Notes: generated by a model from the letters alone, not told the origin. A stretch of DNA of 64,000 bases from Phycisphaerae bacterium (GCA_041652575.1 JBAZHC010000004.1:62001-126000); one strand, 5' to 3'. Counted from the first letter of the stretch, positions 27,044-35,914 are shown. Numbers and translations: made by a program.

Positions 27044-28013
27044 TGTATATGTTTGCCTTATACAATCGCAGATTTTCTTCATTTCTAAACCAGTCGATGG
27101 TTTCCTTTAAACCTCTTGGAAGGTCGTATTCAGGGTTCCAATTAGTTGTTTTCTTTATTTTTTCATTACTGCCTAACAGCCTTTTGACTTCGCTGTTATC
27201 AGGCCGTATTCTATCCGGTTCACTAATTATCTTCGCCTTTGGATTTATCATATCAACTATTTTCTGGGCCAACTCTCCGATGGATATTTCGCTCTGAGTC
27301 GCTATATTTACTTCCTCTCCGATAGTTTTTTCTGAGCTGGCTGCTTCTATAAAACCATTTACGGTATCTTTCACAAACAACAAATCTCTCGTTGGAGAAA
27401 GTCCGCCAAGTTTTATTTCTTTTGCACCAGATAAAAGCTGAGTGATAATTGCAGGAATGATTGCCCTTGCTGATTGCCGCGGCCCATATGTATTAAAAGG
27501 CCTTACAATCTTTACGGGCAGGTGAAATGACCTGTAATAGCTGATTGCCAACATGTCGGCCGCTGCTTTTGAAGCTGCATACGGCGATTGGGTAACTTTC
27601 GGATGAATTTCATCAATTGGAACATACTGAGCTGTACCGTAAGTTTCACTCGTAGATGTGATTATAACATTTTTTAACTGACATTCCCGAGAGGCCTGAA
27701 GGATATTATATGAACCGAGGATATTAGTTTCAATATAAGCAATGGGGGATATATATGAATAGGGAATACCGATTAGGGCAGCAAGATGAAAAACACTATC
27801 GCATCCTCTAACAGCTTTAAAGACGAAATCATAATCTCTAATATCTCCACAGAGAACTTCTATTTCATCCTTATATTTTGATTGCTCCAGCCAGCCCCAG
27901 TTATTTTTTGAATTATATCTTACAAAAGCTTTTACAGAAAAACCATTTTCTACGAGTGCCTCAGTAAGATGAGAACCAATAAATCCGCCTGCTCCTGTTA
28001 CTAAAACTTTCAT
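27036..28013 (-). CDS. legB: NAD-dependent nucleotide-sugar 4,6-dehydratase (LegB-type)
   Basis: An extended short-chain dehydrogenase of 325 residues. VLVTGAGGFIGSHLTEALVE gives the NAD-binding GxxGxxG, and TSTSETYGTA with SPYAASKAAADML supplies the catalytic Ser/Thr and YxxxK. It would form the 4-keto-6-deoxy intermediate from GDP- or UDP-GlcNAc. As the first gene of the legionaminic acid set it has only the recombinase remnant and tRNA-Glu upstream, so the promoter of the locus probably lies between 28014 and about 28140. Confidence 0.85.
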   Translation of the reverse strand: MKVLVTGAGGFIGSHLTEALVENGFSVKAFVRYNSKNNWGWLEQSKYKDEIEVLCGDIRDYDFVFKAVRGCDSVFHLAALIGIPYSYISPIAYIETNILGSYNILQASRECQLKNVIITSTSETYGTAQYVPIDEIHPKVTQSPYAASKAAADMLAISYYRSFHLPVKIVRPFNTYGPRQSARAIIPAIITQLLSGAKEIKLGGLSPTRDLLFVKDTVNGFIEAASSEKTIGEEVNIATQSEISIGELAQKIVDMINPKAKIISEPDRIRPDNSEVKRLLGSNEKIKKTTNWNPEYDLPRGLKETIDWFRNEENLRLYKANIYNV

Positions 28014-28141
28014 AATTCATCCTGAATTCTTGGATTTTTTATTTTAGCTGAAAATGTCTAAACTCCGTCTCCGTCGGTACCATCCGATTTTTTAAAGAAC
28101 CAGATAACTTCATTTCTAAAATATAATAGACTCTTTAATGT

Positions 28142-28462
28142 CCGGCGTCAATTACAATACCGCTGACAGACGGGGACGGAAACGAAATCTGTTTTCACAG
28201 CTTGCGAAATTCCTATATCTCCTGGTTTGCGAACAGTCAGACCTCCGCTAAGGCAGTCCGGAAACTTGCTCGTCATTCAGATTTTCGTATGACTTATGAT
28301 GTTTATGCAAGGGCCTTGCCATGAACAGAGCAAAAAGCAATTAGTTTTCTGCCGGACTTTGGCAATATTTTCAGCGGAAAAAGTTTGTGTGCCAGCTTGT
28401 GTAATGACAGTAGAAACTCAGATATTTCAGTAGACAACTATAAACAAAAAAAACGGCTATAA
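28142..28462 (+). pseudogene. Remnant of a tyrosine recombinase (phage-type integrase), C-terminal part
   Basis: On the plus strand an open frame interrupted by TGA at 28322-28324 encodes the C-terminal part of a tyrosine recombinase. It shows FHSLRNSYISWFANSQTSAK, matching the HxLR box, then LARHSDFRMTYDVYARALP with the H...Y nucleophile motif. After the in-frame stop the same frame continues TEQKAISFLPDFGNIFSG and further to TAA at 28460-28462. The N-terminal catalytic domain with the first arginine is missing or unrecognisable upstream. The gene points towards the 3' end of tRNA-Glu 36 bases away, the usual arrangement for an integrase of an element inserted in a tRNA gene. No att repeat was found by eye. 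Confidence 0.75.
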
Positions 28463-28491
28463 CACGTATAAAACCGCATTATTAGCCGTTT
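28446..28491 (-). terminator. Intrinsic terminator after tRNA-Glu
   Basis: On the minus strand a perfect 9-base stem (AAACGGCTA at 28491-28483 with TAGCCGTTT at 28459-28451) encloses a 23-base AT-rich loop and is followed by a run of T. It lies 7 bases beyond the tRNA-Glu 3' end and overlaps the end of the recombinase remnant. Confidence 0.75.
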
Positions 28492-28497
28492 CAAATG

Positions 28498-28572
28498 TAG
28501 CCCCAAGGGGATTTGAACCCCTGTCGCCGGGTTGAAAACCCGGTGTCCTGGACCGGCCTAGACGATGGGGCC
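28498..28572 (-). tRNA. tRNA-Glu (anticodon TTC)
   Basis: The minus strand from 28572 folds as a full cloverleaf of 75 bases: acceptor GGCCCCA paired with TGGGGCT, a five-pair anticodon stem CCGGG/CCCGG with loop TTTTCAA giving anticodon TTC, and a T-arm AGGGG-TTCAAAT-CCCCT. CCA is not encoded; the discriminator base is A. It follows the ferredoxin gene by about 50 bases on the same strand and may share its transcript. Its 3' end faces the recombinase remnant. Confidence 0.95.
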
Positions 28573-28623
28573 TGTACTCAAATTAATCCTTTCTGAACTT
28601 ATATTCCGGCCGCAGCCGGGAGA

Positions 28624-28797
28624 TTATTCCATCTCTATCGCTTCTACAGGGCACTCGTCAACACAAACACCACAGTCAACGCAAGTGTCCGCATCTACTA
28701 CTGCCTTGCCATCAACCATCTTTATCGCTTCCGCTGGGCAGGCATCTATACACGCTTCGCAGCCTGTGCATTTTTCTTCACTTACTTTTGCCGGCAT
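28624..28797 (-). CDS. 2[4Fe-4S] ferredoxin
   Basis: A 57-residue protein too short for common ORF cut-offs. It carries two complete cluster-binding motifs, CTGCEACIDACP (residues 10-21) and CVDCGVCVDECP (39-50), each CxxCxxCxxxCP, the classic clostridial-type bacterial ferredoxin. It would act as a low-potential cytoplasmic electron carrier. The ATG at 28797 is preceded by AAAGGG with 7 bases spacing. A plausible promoter lies at 28862-28890. The specific redox partner is unknown; a radical SAM enzyme or an oxidoreductase of fermentative metabolism would be typical. Confidence 0.93.
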   Translation of the reverse strand: MPAKVSEEKCTGCEACIDACPAEAIKMVDGKAVVDADTCVDCGVCVDECPVEAIEME

Positions 28798-28861
28798 AAA
28801 TAAACCCTTTCAAAAATATTGCAACCGGTAAGTCTTACATTAAAATCCATTTGAGGCGGAA

Positions 28862-28890
28862 ATCGTACAAAAGTAAAGTCTGTTTGACAA
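28862..28890 (-). promoter_or_regulatory. Candidate sigma-70-type promoter of the ferredoxin/tRNA-Glu unit
   Basis: Minus strand TTGTCA (28890-28885) and TACGAT (28867-28862) are separated by 17 bases, a fair match to -35 and -10 boxes, about 65 bases before the ferredoxin start. This is pattern matching only. Confidence 0.35.
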
Positions 28891-29046
28891 CAAAATTTTC
28901 CCTAAAATAACCGTCAAAAAAATAAAAATTTAGAGTTTATAACTCCAGTAAAGCAAAGGTTTAAAGACAAAAACTGAATTTAAGGGCTATATCGGATAAA
29001 CAAGTGCGTGATTGACCAGTAAAAATCAACCCTGTTTTACCGGCTA

Positions 29047-31410
29047 TTACAAGGAAGTTTCGGGCATATTTGCGTCTGCGGTCTTCTTATTAACGGTTAT
29101 TTCGCCCCCTGATAGTGCCGTTGCCATATCCGTTACTATAGGGCTATTGTCATTCTCGACGATCCACTTCAAAACAGGTAAAAAATCCTTCCCCTGATTT
29201 TCAGAAAGAATAAAAGCCGCCGTAAGCCTGACCGGCCAATAACGATTGTCTAATTGAGCCGAGACAGTCTCAATAAGTCTGTAATCAAGCTTAACCTGCA
29301 TCAGTACAGCCATAGTCTGTACTTTCAGAATCCAGTCATCTTCTGCCAGGCACTTTGCGAGAGCCGAAGTGAGCAGTTCCGGCTCGGCATATACAAACTT
29401 GTATTTCGTGCCAATCTGGGACAGCCTCTGCTGTTCGGCAAGGAGTCCGGCAAAAAGCTGAGCAGACTTGATTTTCTGGCCCTGCTGGCCCCTCTTCATC
29501 GAATCAAATCTCTGCTGCAAATACTCAGTATTCAGGTCGAGCTTGCGCCTTTTTAAAACCACCTTTGCCGGTTGTGTACCATAAAAGTTTTGAACTTGTC
29601 CGTCTGATCCGACCTGGGGGTCTATATATACGGTTATTTCCAGATTCAAATCCGCCTGCGGGTGACAATCCATAATGGACTTTAATCTGCCCGTTATAAG
29701 CTGCAATGGAACAAGCAAAGCCTGGCCGGGTTTGATTTCATTTGATGGACGAACCGTCTTTACGATAAAATTATCAATCTTATCGGATAAATCGCCGCTT
29801 ACGCGGATATCTGCACGAATATTGCCCTTAAATATCCCATCCGGACAAATAACCAGCGATTCCGAACTATTATTAACTATTGCAAGCTGGCTGTTTATCG
29901 GGCTGCCGTACGCAAAAGCGGTACCTCCTGTTTTAAGTTCTGTCGTTATCATTTTTTCAGGCGGAACAAAATCCGCGAAAAATGTCGGACCAAAATCATT
30001 TCTCAACACCGTTACAATCGCATCCAGGTCGACTGACGGCACATATTCGGAACCGAGTTCTTTAAGCCTGGCCTTTGCTTTTTGCGCCTCGAAATTACCG
30101 GAGGCTACATTCACCGCGGATTTGAACATATTTATCGCTGACTCAGTGTTTTTCTCGGCGGCAAATATTTCCGCTCGTGCGATTAGCGAAGTCTGTGTAT
30201 CTGTACCGATTTTTTCAAGCACCGGTTTGGCAAGTTCTATTTGATTATTTTTTACAAGGGCATAGGCAAAAAATGAACCCGCACTGACAGAATTACTATC
30301 AGCGTCATAAGCCTTTGTCGCCCATGTCAGCATGTCTTGGGAATTTGCATCCACGGCGAAACTAAAAAGCCACGCGAAATCCTGAAGTTCGCCGGCTGAC
30401 GCCTTAATCTGTCCCGTAAGAATTTTGTCGGCCCGTTTTTCGAGACTGTCAAGAATGGTCTGGCTGCCTTGTATATCGCCGCCCTGCTTTGCGGAAGCCG
30501 CCGCAATCGCCTCGACCATTATATCAAACACACCATAACCGCGGACTTGTTCCAGAATCTCCTGGCAGAGACGGTAATCACGTTTATTATAACAATTCAG
30601 CATCCATGGCCTGTAAAACTCCGCTGGCAGCGGACCGGCAGGGTTGAAATATTTATATAATTGAGTGCAGTATCGATACCCTGCCGCAGCAGGCTCATAC
30701 ACGCCAATTGACTCGGACAGCCGCGCAAAATCAAAAGCCGACTTTAAATCAACAGGATTGGCCTTTACAGCAGAACGAAGACTCTGAAGATAAACAATAT
30801 CAGGGAGTTGTCCACCGCCGGTTCCGATAAGTTCTACAAGTTTGTTGAATGCTAAACGGTTGTACCCGTTAGCGATATATGCCTGCATAAAATATCTTTG
30901 GGCTTCATTAATATCAGCGGTTTCTGCCTTAAAAAAACCAAGTTGAGTCAACAGTTCCGAAGCAAAAAACAGATTTTTTTGGCCATATCTATCGAGCATA
31001 TCCTGCAAAAGCTGTTCGCGCTCTTCCCGACTGCTAACTTTTTCAAGAAGATATTGAACCGCTCTTGATACAATCTCAAGGTCGCTGGTACTATCTATAT
31101 AATTATTAAGCGAGAACTGTACTGCATCGGCAAAATCTCCCGCAGGGTACTGCCATGCGATATTAATTATATCAGGCAGAACATAATTCGCTCGCCCGTC
31201 TAAGTTAATCGCAGCGTTGAAAAAAATCATCGCCTGATTTGCCTCAGGAAAACCGGCATCCTTGTTCGTATAAAGTTCATAACCCGTATCGTACAACGCC
31301 TGGGCCGTCTGAGATGAAAACAATTGTTCCCCCTGCCGCTGGGCAAAACCCGCAACAGCCGCCGCTGTGATTATAAAAATCACCAGAATTCTCGTCTTTT
31401 TACTATTCAT
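29047..31410 (-). CDS. Secreted TPR/HEAT-like repeat protein of unknown function
   Basis: A 787-residue protein with an N-terminal signal peptide (KTRILVIFIITAAAVAGFAQ, residues about 5-24) and long alpha-helical repeat regions. Repeats of TPR character include AQALYDTGYELYTNKDAGFP, AQRYFMQAYIANGYNRLAFN, AAGYRYCTQLYKYFNP and AINMFKSAVNVASGNFEAQK. A beta-rich middle part (about 480-630) separates these from a C-terminal HEAT-like segment (LTSALAKCLAEDDWILKVQT, LDNRYWPVRLTAAFILSE). It probably acts in the periplasm as a scaffold. I do not recognise a specific family. It lies downstream of murJ with a 128-base gap. Confidence 0.7.
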   Translation of the reverse strand: MNSKKTRILVIFIITAAAVAGFAQRQGEQLFSSQTAQALYDTGYELYTNKDAGFPEANQAMIFFNAAINLDGRANYVLPDIINIAWQYPAGDFADAVQFSLNNYIDSTSDLEIVSRAVQYLLEKVSSREEREQLLQDMLDRYGQKNLFFASELLTQLGFFKAETADINEAQRYFMQAYIANGYNRLAFNKLVELIGTGGGQLPDIVYLQSLRSAVKANPVDLKSAFDFARLSESIGVYEPAAAGYRYCTQLYKYFNPAGPLPAEFYRPWMLNCYNKRDYRLCQEILEQVRGYGVFDIMVEAIAAASAKQGGDIQGSQTILDSLEKRADKILTGQIKASAGELQDFAWLFSFAVDANSQDMLTWATKAYDADSNSVSAGSFFAYALVKNNQIELAKPVLEKIGTDTQTSLIARAEIFAAEKNTESAINMFKSAVNVASGNFEAQKAKARLKELGSEYVPSVDLDAIVTVLRNDFGPTFFADFVPPEKMITTELKTGGTAFAYGSPINSQLAIVNNSSESLVICPDGIFKGNIRADIRVSGDLSDKIDNFIVKTVRPSNEIKPGQALLVPLQLITGRLKSIMDCHPQADLNLEITVYIDPQVGSDGQVQNFYGTQPAKVVLKRRKLDLNTEYLQQRFDSMKRGQQGQKIKSAQLFAGLLAEQQRLSQIGTKYKFVYAEPELLTSALAKCLAEDDWILKVQTMAVLMQVKLDYRLIETVSAQLDNRYWPVRLTAAFILSENQGKDFLPVLKWIVENDNSPIVTDMATALSGGEITVNKKTADANMPETSL

Positions 31411-31538
31411 CTTGCCTGTGTAGTCAGTTTTTTTAGTATTTAATTCTTATATCGGCATATCGGCTCTAAACATCTACAAATTAAGCGTTTAAGCATAAAA
31501 AAACGACAGGTATTTAATATATTTAGGCCGTAAACCTT

Positions 31539-33116
31539 TTATTTAATAGACTTACGACCGGTTATAAGTGAAAGCATCTCGATTTTCAATGCTGCCGCTC
31601 CGCCGAGGTACAACCCAGATGCCACGGCAACAACAATTATTATTTGAATAAGCTGCGGCAGATGCCCGGTCAGTTTCATTGCAAAAATAGTGGCAAAACA
31701 CATAATCACCGTATTGACTGTAATTTTTATAATCTCAATATCCACGCCGTCGAATAATTGCCTGCCGAATTTTTTCGCAAGACCCTTTAAAAGAATACCC
31801 ACCTGCAGATACGAACACAGACTCGTCGAAAGCGCAAGTCCGGCGGCACCCATCGGCCATATAAATATAAGATTAAGTATCAAATTCAATGCCACCGTCA
31901 GCAGAGTGGTTCGCATAGGCTTTCGTGAATCCTGTGTCGAATAATAGGCCTTGGAACAAATCTGCTGCATAAAAAATCCGGTCAGTCCTATCGAATAACA
32001 TACGAGAATAGAAGCGGTAAAAATAGTATCTTCAGAGGTAAATCTGCCCCGCTCAAATAAAATACCAATCAGGGGCTTACGAACCAGAATCAGACCGACA
32101 GTCGCCGGAAAAGCAACAAAGATTGCTCCTTTAATGCCCCTTGCGATTGTTACGCAAAGCGAAGCCGAATCTTTTCTGGCCGCAGCTGCGCTCATAACCG
32201 GAAATACGACCGTAGCGAGACTGATACCGAAAACCCCGAATGGAAACTGATAAAGCCTTTGGGCATAGAATAATCGTGAAACCGCTCCGGCATGCATGGG
32301 ATATGCGATTTCTCTGCCGAAAAGAATAAAGCTCATACCCTTTTCCGCCGAGCTTGAAAACCATAGCGCGATAAATTTATCCATCAGCGTATTTAGCTGT
32401 GTCGCGACAAGACCGAGAATCATCGGCCCCATAAGCAGCATTACTTTTTTAAAGGCCTCGGTTTGTATATGCCAGGCCGGTTTTATTTGAACGCCCATGA
32501 ATTTAAGAGGTACCAGCTGAGTGAAAAGCTGTAAAAATCCTGACACGATAACCGAACAGGCGAGAAAATATGCCTGTCCGTTGAGATTATTGGTAAGCAG
32601 CCAGCTGCCGAAATACAATGATACTATCATAACAACGTTCAGGATTATCGGTGCAAATGCCGGCGCCATAAAATGCCGATGCGAATTCAATACTCCCCCT
32701 GCAATCGCCTCGAGACATATCAGCGTCATATAGGGCAGCATTATGCCGGTCAGCATAAGCTTAAGCGTAGTCGCAGGCATCGGAGAAAAGAAACCGTACC
32801 AAATCCAGATAATTATTTCGCCGGCCAGAACAATGCCCGAAAGTATCACAAAAACAACTGTCAATGCCGTTGAAGCAAGCCTGTCCGATGATTGGCGGTC
32901 TTTGGCAAGTTCCTCGCTGTAAACAGGGATAAGAGAACTCGACGCGGCGCCTTCACCGAAAAGACTGCGGGCGAGATTGGGAATTGTAAAAGCAATCACC
33001 CAACTGTCCATCAGTTCGGTCGCACCGAGAAAGAATGCGAAAACCATATCACGCAGCAAACCGGTTATGCGGCTGATTATCGTAAGAATAACTGTTTGTC
33101 TGAATCCTTTAAACAT
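31539..33116 (-). CDS. murJ: Lipid II flippase MurJ (MVF family)
   Basis: A 525-residue polytopic membrane protein with about 14 hydrophobic segments. It begins RQTVILTIISRITGLLRDMV and continues FAFFLGATELMDSWVIAFTI, PNLARSLFGEGAASSSLIPV, the hallmark N-terminus of MurJ with the conserved GEGA motif. It flips lipid II across the inner membrane for peptidoglycan synthesis. It is distinct from the Wzx-type protein at 13472-14914 in the same window. The next gene upstream on this strand, the ComF-type gene, ends 50 bases before it. Confidence 0.92.
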   Translation of the reverse strand: MFKGFRQTVILTIISRITGLLRDMVFAFFLGATELMDSWVIAFTIPNLARSLFGEGAASSSLIPVYSEELAKDRQSSDRLASTALTVVFVILSGIVLAGEIIIWIWYGFFSPMPATTLKLMLTGIMLPYMTLICLEAIAGGVLNSHRHFMAPAFAPIILNVVMIVSLYFGSWLLTNNLNGQAYFLACSVIVSGFLQLFTQLVPLKFMGVQIKPAWHIQTEAFKKVMLLMGPMILGLVATQLNTLMDKFIALWFSSSAEKGMSFILFGREIAYPMHAGAVSRLFYAQRLYQFPFGVFGISLATVVFPVMSAAAARKDSASLCVTIARGIKGAIFVAFPATVGLILVRKPLIGILFERGRFTSEDTIFTASILVCYSIGLTGFFMQQICSKAYYSTQDSRKPMRTTLLTVALNLILNLIFIWPMGAAGLALSTSLCSYLQVGILLKGLAKKFGRQLFDGVDIEIIKITVNTVIMCFATIFAMKLTGHLPQLIQIIIVVAVASGLYLGGAAALKIEMLSLITGRKSIK

Positions 33117-33166
33117 TTAGAAAGGTTATATCCGCAGGAAACAATTTTTGCAACGGCTAATGAGCA

Positions 33167-33922
33167 TCAACTATTAAATTCCTTCTGCCCCGCAACAGCC
33201 AGCACAAACGCAAAAACCTTTTCGGCACCGGCTTCTTTTAAAACCTTTGCGCATTCGTTCAGTGTCGCACCGGTGGTTTTGACATCATCGATAAGGCAAA
33301 CATTTTTACCCTTGAAATTGTGTCCTTTTCTGACGGCAAACGCTCCCCGCAAATTCTTTTTTCTTGCCGCAAACGTAACTGCGGTCTGGTCATCGGTATG
33401 GCGAATTTTAACAATATCAGTATTAAATTTCGCATCGCCGAGTTTTAAACTTTTAGCGATAAGTGCGGACTGATTGAACCCCCGCTGAAATCTTCTCCGC
33501 CAGTGAAGCGGCACAGGAACAATGTAATCGGCCGATTGAAAAAAATCCGCTTTATATACGGCACTCTGAGCGAAATCCGTCAATACCGGCAAAAGATGTG
33601 TCTTGTCGGCAAGTTTAAATCTCACAATCAGGCCGTTCAAAGGCTGTTTATAAATCCCTGCGCAGGCGATGGAATCGAAATGAAATTTTTCTTCCTGGCA
33701 TTTTGCGCAGCCGTCGGGCAAATGTCCGAACGGTCCGAGTTCTCTGCCGCATCGCCGGCAGAAACTGTCAACGAAGCAAGGGGCCATTTGCGACCAGCAG
33801 TCGGAGCAGAAATGTTTATCGTCCTCAGAAATAATCTGATTGCAGCATCGGCAGTAATTATGCCAGAAAAGCTGCCGGGCGTTTTTAAGATAACTCGCTG
33901 TCGCATGTATCAGCTTATTCAC
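33167..33922 (-). CDS. ComF family phosphoribosyltransferase-like protein
   Basis: A 251-residue ComF/GntX-type protein. The N-terminal double zinc ribbon shows CRCCNQII, CSDCWSQM, CRRCGRELG and CAKCQEEKF within the first 80 residues. The C-terminal phosphoribosyltransferase part has IVPVPLHWRRRFQRGFNQSA and the PRPP-binding loop VCLIDDVKTTGATLNEC. Family members take part in DNA uptake or nucleotide salvage; the role here is unknown. It sits 42 bases after the pseudopilin gene. That neighbourhood could suggest DNA uptake, but no other competence gene is present. Confidence 0.88.
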   Translation of the reverse strand: MNKLIHATASYLKNARQLFWHNYCRCCNQIISEDDKHFCSDCWSQMAPCFVDSFCRRCGRELGPFGHLPDGCAKCQEEKFHFDSIACAGIYKQPLNGLIVRFKLADKTHLLPVLTDFAQSAVYKADFFQSADYIVPVPLHWRRRFQRGFNQSALIAKSLKLGDAKFNTDIVKIRHTDDQTAVTFAARKKNLRGAFAVRKGHNFKGKNVCLIDDVKTTGATLNECAKVLKEAGAEKVFAFVLAVAGQKEFNS

Positions 33923-33964
33923 ATAAGAGATTATAAAAAACAGGCATGGAAAAATAAAGAAAAT

Positions 33965-34738
33965 TTAGAATCGTATTTCTTTATCAAACCTGCCTATGTT
34001 AAGCTCCGGCATTCTCCTGTCAATGCTGTCTTTTTCAGGTTTCGATGCCGAGACATGCCCATCCCCGAAAAGAATATTAGCCTTCTGGTTGTGCCTGAAA
34101 TGAATAAATGGTTTACCAGATTCAACATAATGCCATTCCTCGACCATCGGGTTGGATGGACTGGCCGGAGACTGAAAAGTATTTACCTGTGCGCTGTCTG
34201 CAAAAATCAAAAGATTTTGAGGTGATTTGACCTGATTATCCAAATCTATGTACTTCGGCGTTTCTCCCCTTCTATCAAGGCTTAAATTGGCATTGATTCC
34301 ATAAGTCATCCATTTCGTATTATATTTGGGTTTGTACATGCCGCTGCCATAGGGAAAAGCCGGACATATTTCAATCGAATCATACTGCTCTATATAAGGA
34401 TACAGTTTTGCGTATTTCCTAAAAAGCGGGCGTTCGCCTTCCGGCAGGCTGGAAGCGTATGTCGGCTCAAATCCATAATACCAGAAAGTTCCTAATTCAC
34501 CCTGTTCGTTTTTGCCGATGTATGCCTGCATAAAAACATTTCCGCTGTAATCTGCCAGATACATACCAAACGCCTGCCCAAACTGTTTAAGATTTGAGGT
34601 ACAAATAACCGTTTTAGCCTGTTGTCTTGCGCCGCCGAGCGCAGGAATAATCATTGCAAGCAGAATCGCGATTATCGAAATAACAACCAGCAGTTCAACA
34701 AGCGTAAATGCTTTTTTTTGTTTTCTGATTTTATACAT
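33965..34738 (-). CDS. Type II secretion/pilin-like pseudopilin with H-X9-DG motif
   Basis: A 257-residue protein with a type III prepilin signal: basic leader KIRKQKK followed by AFTLVELLVVISIIAILLAM, the N-methylation/cleavage site and hydrophobic helix, then IIPALGGARQQAKTVICTSN. The C-terminus has RHNQKANILFGDGHVSAS, an exact H-X9-DG motif typical of the very abundant planctomycete/lentisphaeral pseudopilin-like proteins. It follows the dockerin gene by two bases, so it is the last gene of the cobalamin-riboswitch operon. It may assist in secretion or surface display of the two preceding proteins; that is inference. Confidence 0.85.
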   Translation of the reverse strand: MYKIRKQKKAFTLVELLVVISIIAILLAMIIPALGGARQQAKTVICTSNLKQFGQAFGMYLADYSGNVFMQAYIGKNEQGELGTFWYYGFEPTYASSLPEGERPLFRKYAKLYPYIEQYDSIEICPAFPYGSGMYKPKYNTKWMTYGINANLSLDRRGETPKYIDLDNQVKSPQNLLIFADSAQVNTFQSPASPSNPMVEEWHYVESGKPFIHFRHNQKANILFGDGHVSASKPEKDSIDRRMPELNIGRFDKEIRF

Positions 34739-34740
34739 AG

Positions 34741-35913
34741 CTAATTTTCTTTATACCACGGCGCCTTATTTTGCCATTGTCGTGCAAAAATCACAAAATC
34801 CTGAAAATCAACAAAATCATTATCGTCAAGGTCACCCTTTAAATATTGTCCGGAACAAAGGTACTCTGCCTGCAGCAGATATAAATCATAAAAATTCACA
34901 ATCCCATCGCCATCTAAATCTGCCGACCAGTTCACAGCGGGGGCCGATTGAAAATTCTGCAATAGATAAGGGTCGTAAATATAGGTCCCTTCATTCAGTT
35001 CACTTTTGCCGTAATATATTTTGCCTGTTTTTATATCGGCGGTTATCCCGCAAAAACGAAAATGCGGCCATGGAAAACCATAAGGCGGAGCATATATATC
35101 GCCGTCAATTGTGCTGACATCAAAATTATCAGGCTCATTGGTTGGTACTATTTTAGCAATTCCTACATAGCTGCTCATATAAATATTATAATTGGCATCG
35201 ACAATCATCGAATCTGAACCGGCAAGGACAACATTATTCACAATAAGCTGTGGAACAACGACAAAATTACTGTCTTCAATAAAACTATCGAGTTGCCCTC
35301 TTGAAATCCTGTAAATATCCACCTGCCCAAGTTTGCTGTCGTCACCCAGCGGCTTAAAATCCGCAAGATAAAGATTATCCGCAAAATCAAAAGTTATCGC
35401 GCCGGAATTATTATGCGAGACTCTTGCAACTTCCTTTTCTACCCAGCTGGAATCCATATCGAGCAGATAAACCGTGTTATTTACAACACCGACACCATTT
35501 GTGAAAAGCTGATTATCCCTGTACCTCGATGCCGTCGAATAATAGTTTTTTATCAGGCCGGTTTTCTCGGTTGCGGTGCCTGTTTGCCTGTCCACATAAA
35601 CAAGTTTCATGGATTGACCTGTCGGCAAAACCGCGTTATTACAATCGGTTAAAAAAGCAAAATCAGCAGGGTCCCACGTATCGCTTATTGCGGAGCCTGC
35701 ACCGGCAAAAGCAATATCGAAACTATCCGTCAATACTGAATAACGGTAAAGGTCTCTGCCGTTAAACGCATACAGCAGCCCATCCGCATTGCAAAAATCT
35801 ATTTTTGTAAATCCCTTGCTGGTGACATTGCCGGCAGTTGGTGGTATTTCCGCTGCTGTTACATCTGCGACAACAGCGGAAAATACAACCAGGATTAGTA
35901 AATAAATTTTCAT
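34741..35913 (-). CDS. Secreted beta-propeller-like protein with C-terminal dockerin repeats
   Basis: A 390-residue exported protein: signal peptide at residues 1-20 (IYLLILVVFSAVVADVTA), then a body of repeated beta-strand blades (DGLLYAFNGRDLYRYSV, QSMKLVYVDRQTGTATE, NNTVYLLDMDSSW, FDFADNLYLADF, IVDANYNIYMSSYVGIAKI, DIKTGKIYYGKSEL) consistent with a propeller fold. The C-terminus has two EF-hand-like calcium repeats, DLDGDGIVNFYDLYLLQAEY and DLDDNDFVDFQDFVIFARQW, the form of type I dockerin modules common in planctomycetes. It starts one base after the PEP-CTERM gene stop. Under cobalamin-riboswitch control it could bind corrinoids, as the unrelated-looking BtuG propeller does in Bacteroides; this is a hypothesis. 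Confidence 0.75.
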   Translation of the reverse strand: MKIYLLILVVFSAVVADVTAAEIPPTAGNVTSKGFTKIDFCNADGLLYAFNGRDLYRYSVLTDSFDIAFAGAGSAISDTWDPADFAFLTDCNNAVLPTGQSMKLVYVDRQTGTATEKTGLIKNYYSTASRYRDNQLFTNGVGVVNNTVYLLDMDSSWVEKEVARVSHNNSGAITFDFADNLYLADFKPLGDDSKLGQVDIYRISRGQLDSFIEDSNFVVVPQLIVNNVVLAGSDSMIVDANYNIYMSSYVGIAKIVPTNEPDNFDVSTIDGDIYAPPYGFPWPHFRFCGITADIKTGKIYYGKSELNEGTYIYDPYLLQNFQSAPAVNWSADLDGDGIVNFYDLYLLQAEYLCSGQYLKGDLDDNDFVDFQDFVIFARQWQNKAPWYKEN

Positions 35914-35914
35914 A

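Noticed and set aside
1007..28013. Flagellin glycosylation as the purpose of the legionaminic acid genes
   Set aside because: No flagellin or motility-accessory gene is in the window, while a flippase, several glycosyltransferases and an initiating transferase are; a surface polysaccharide is the simpler reading.
33167..34738. A competence system formed by the ComF-type gene and the pseudopilin
   Set aside because: The pseudopilin is bound to the riboswitch operon and has the H-X9-DG motif of a large planctomycete family; no other competence gene is present.
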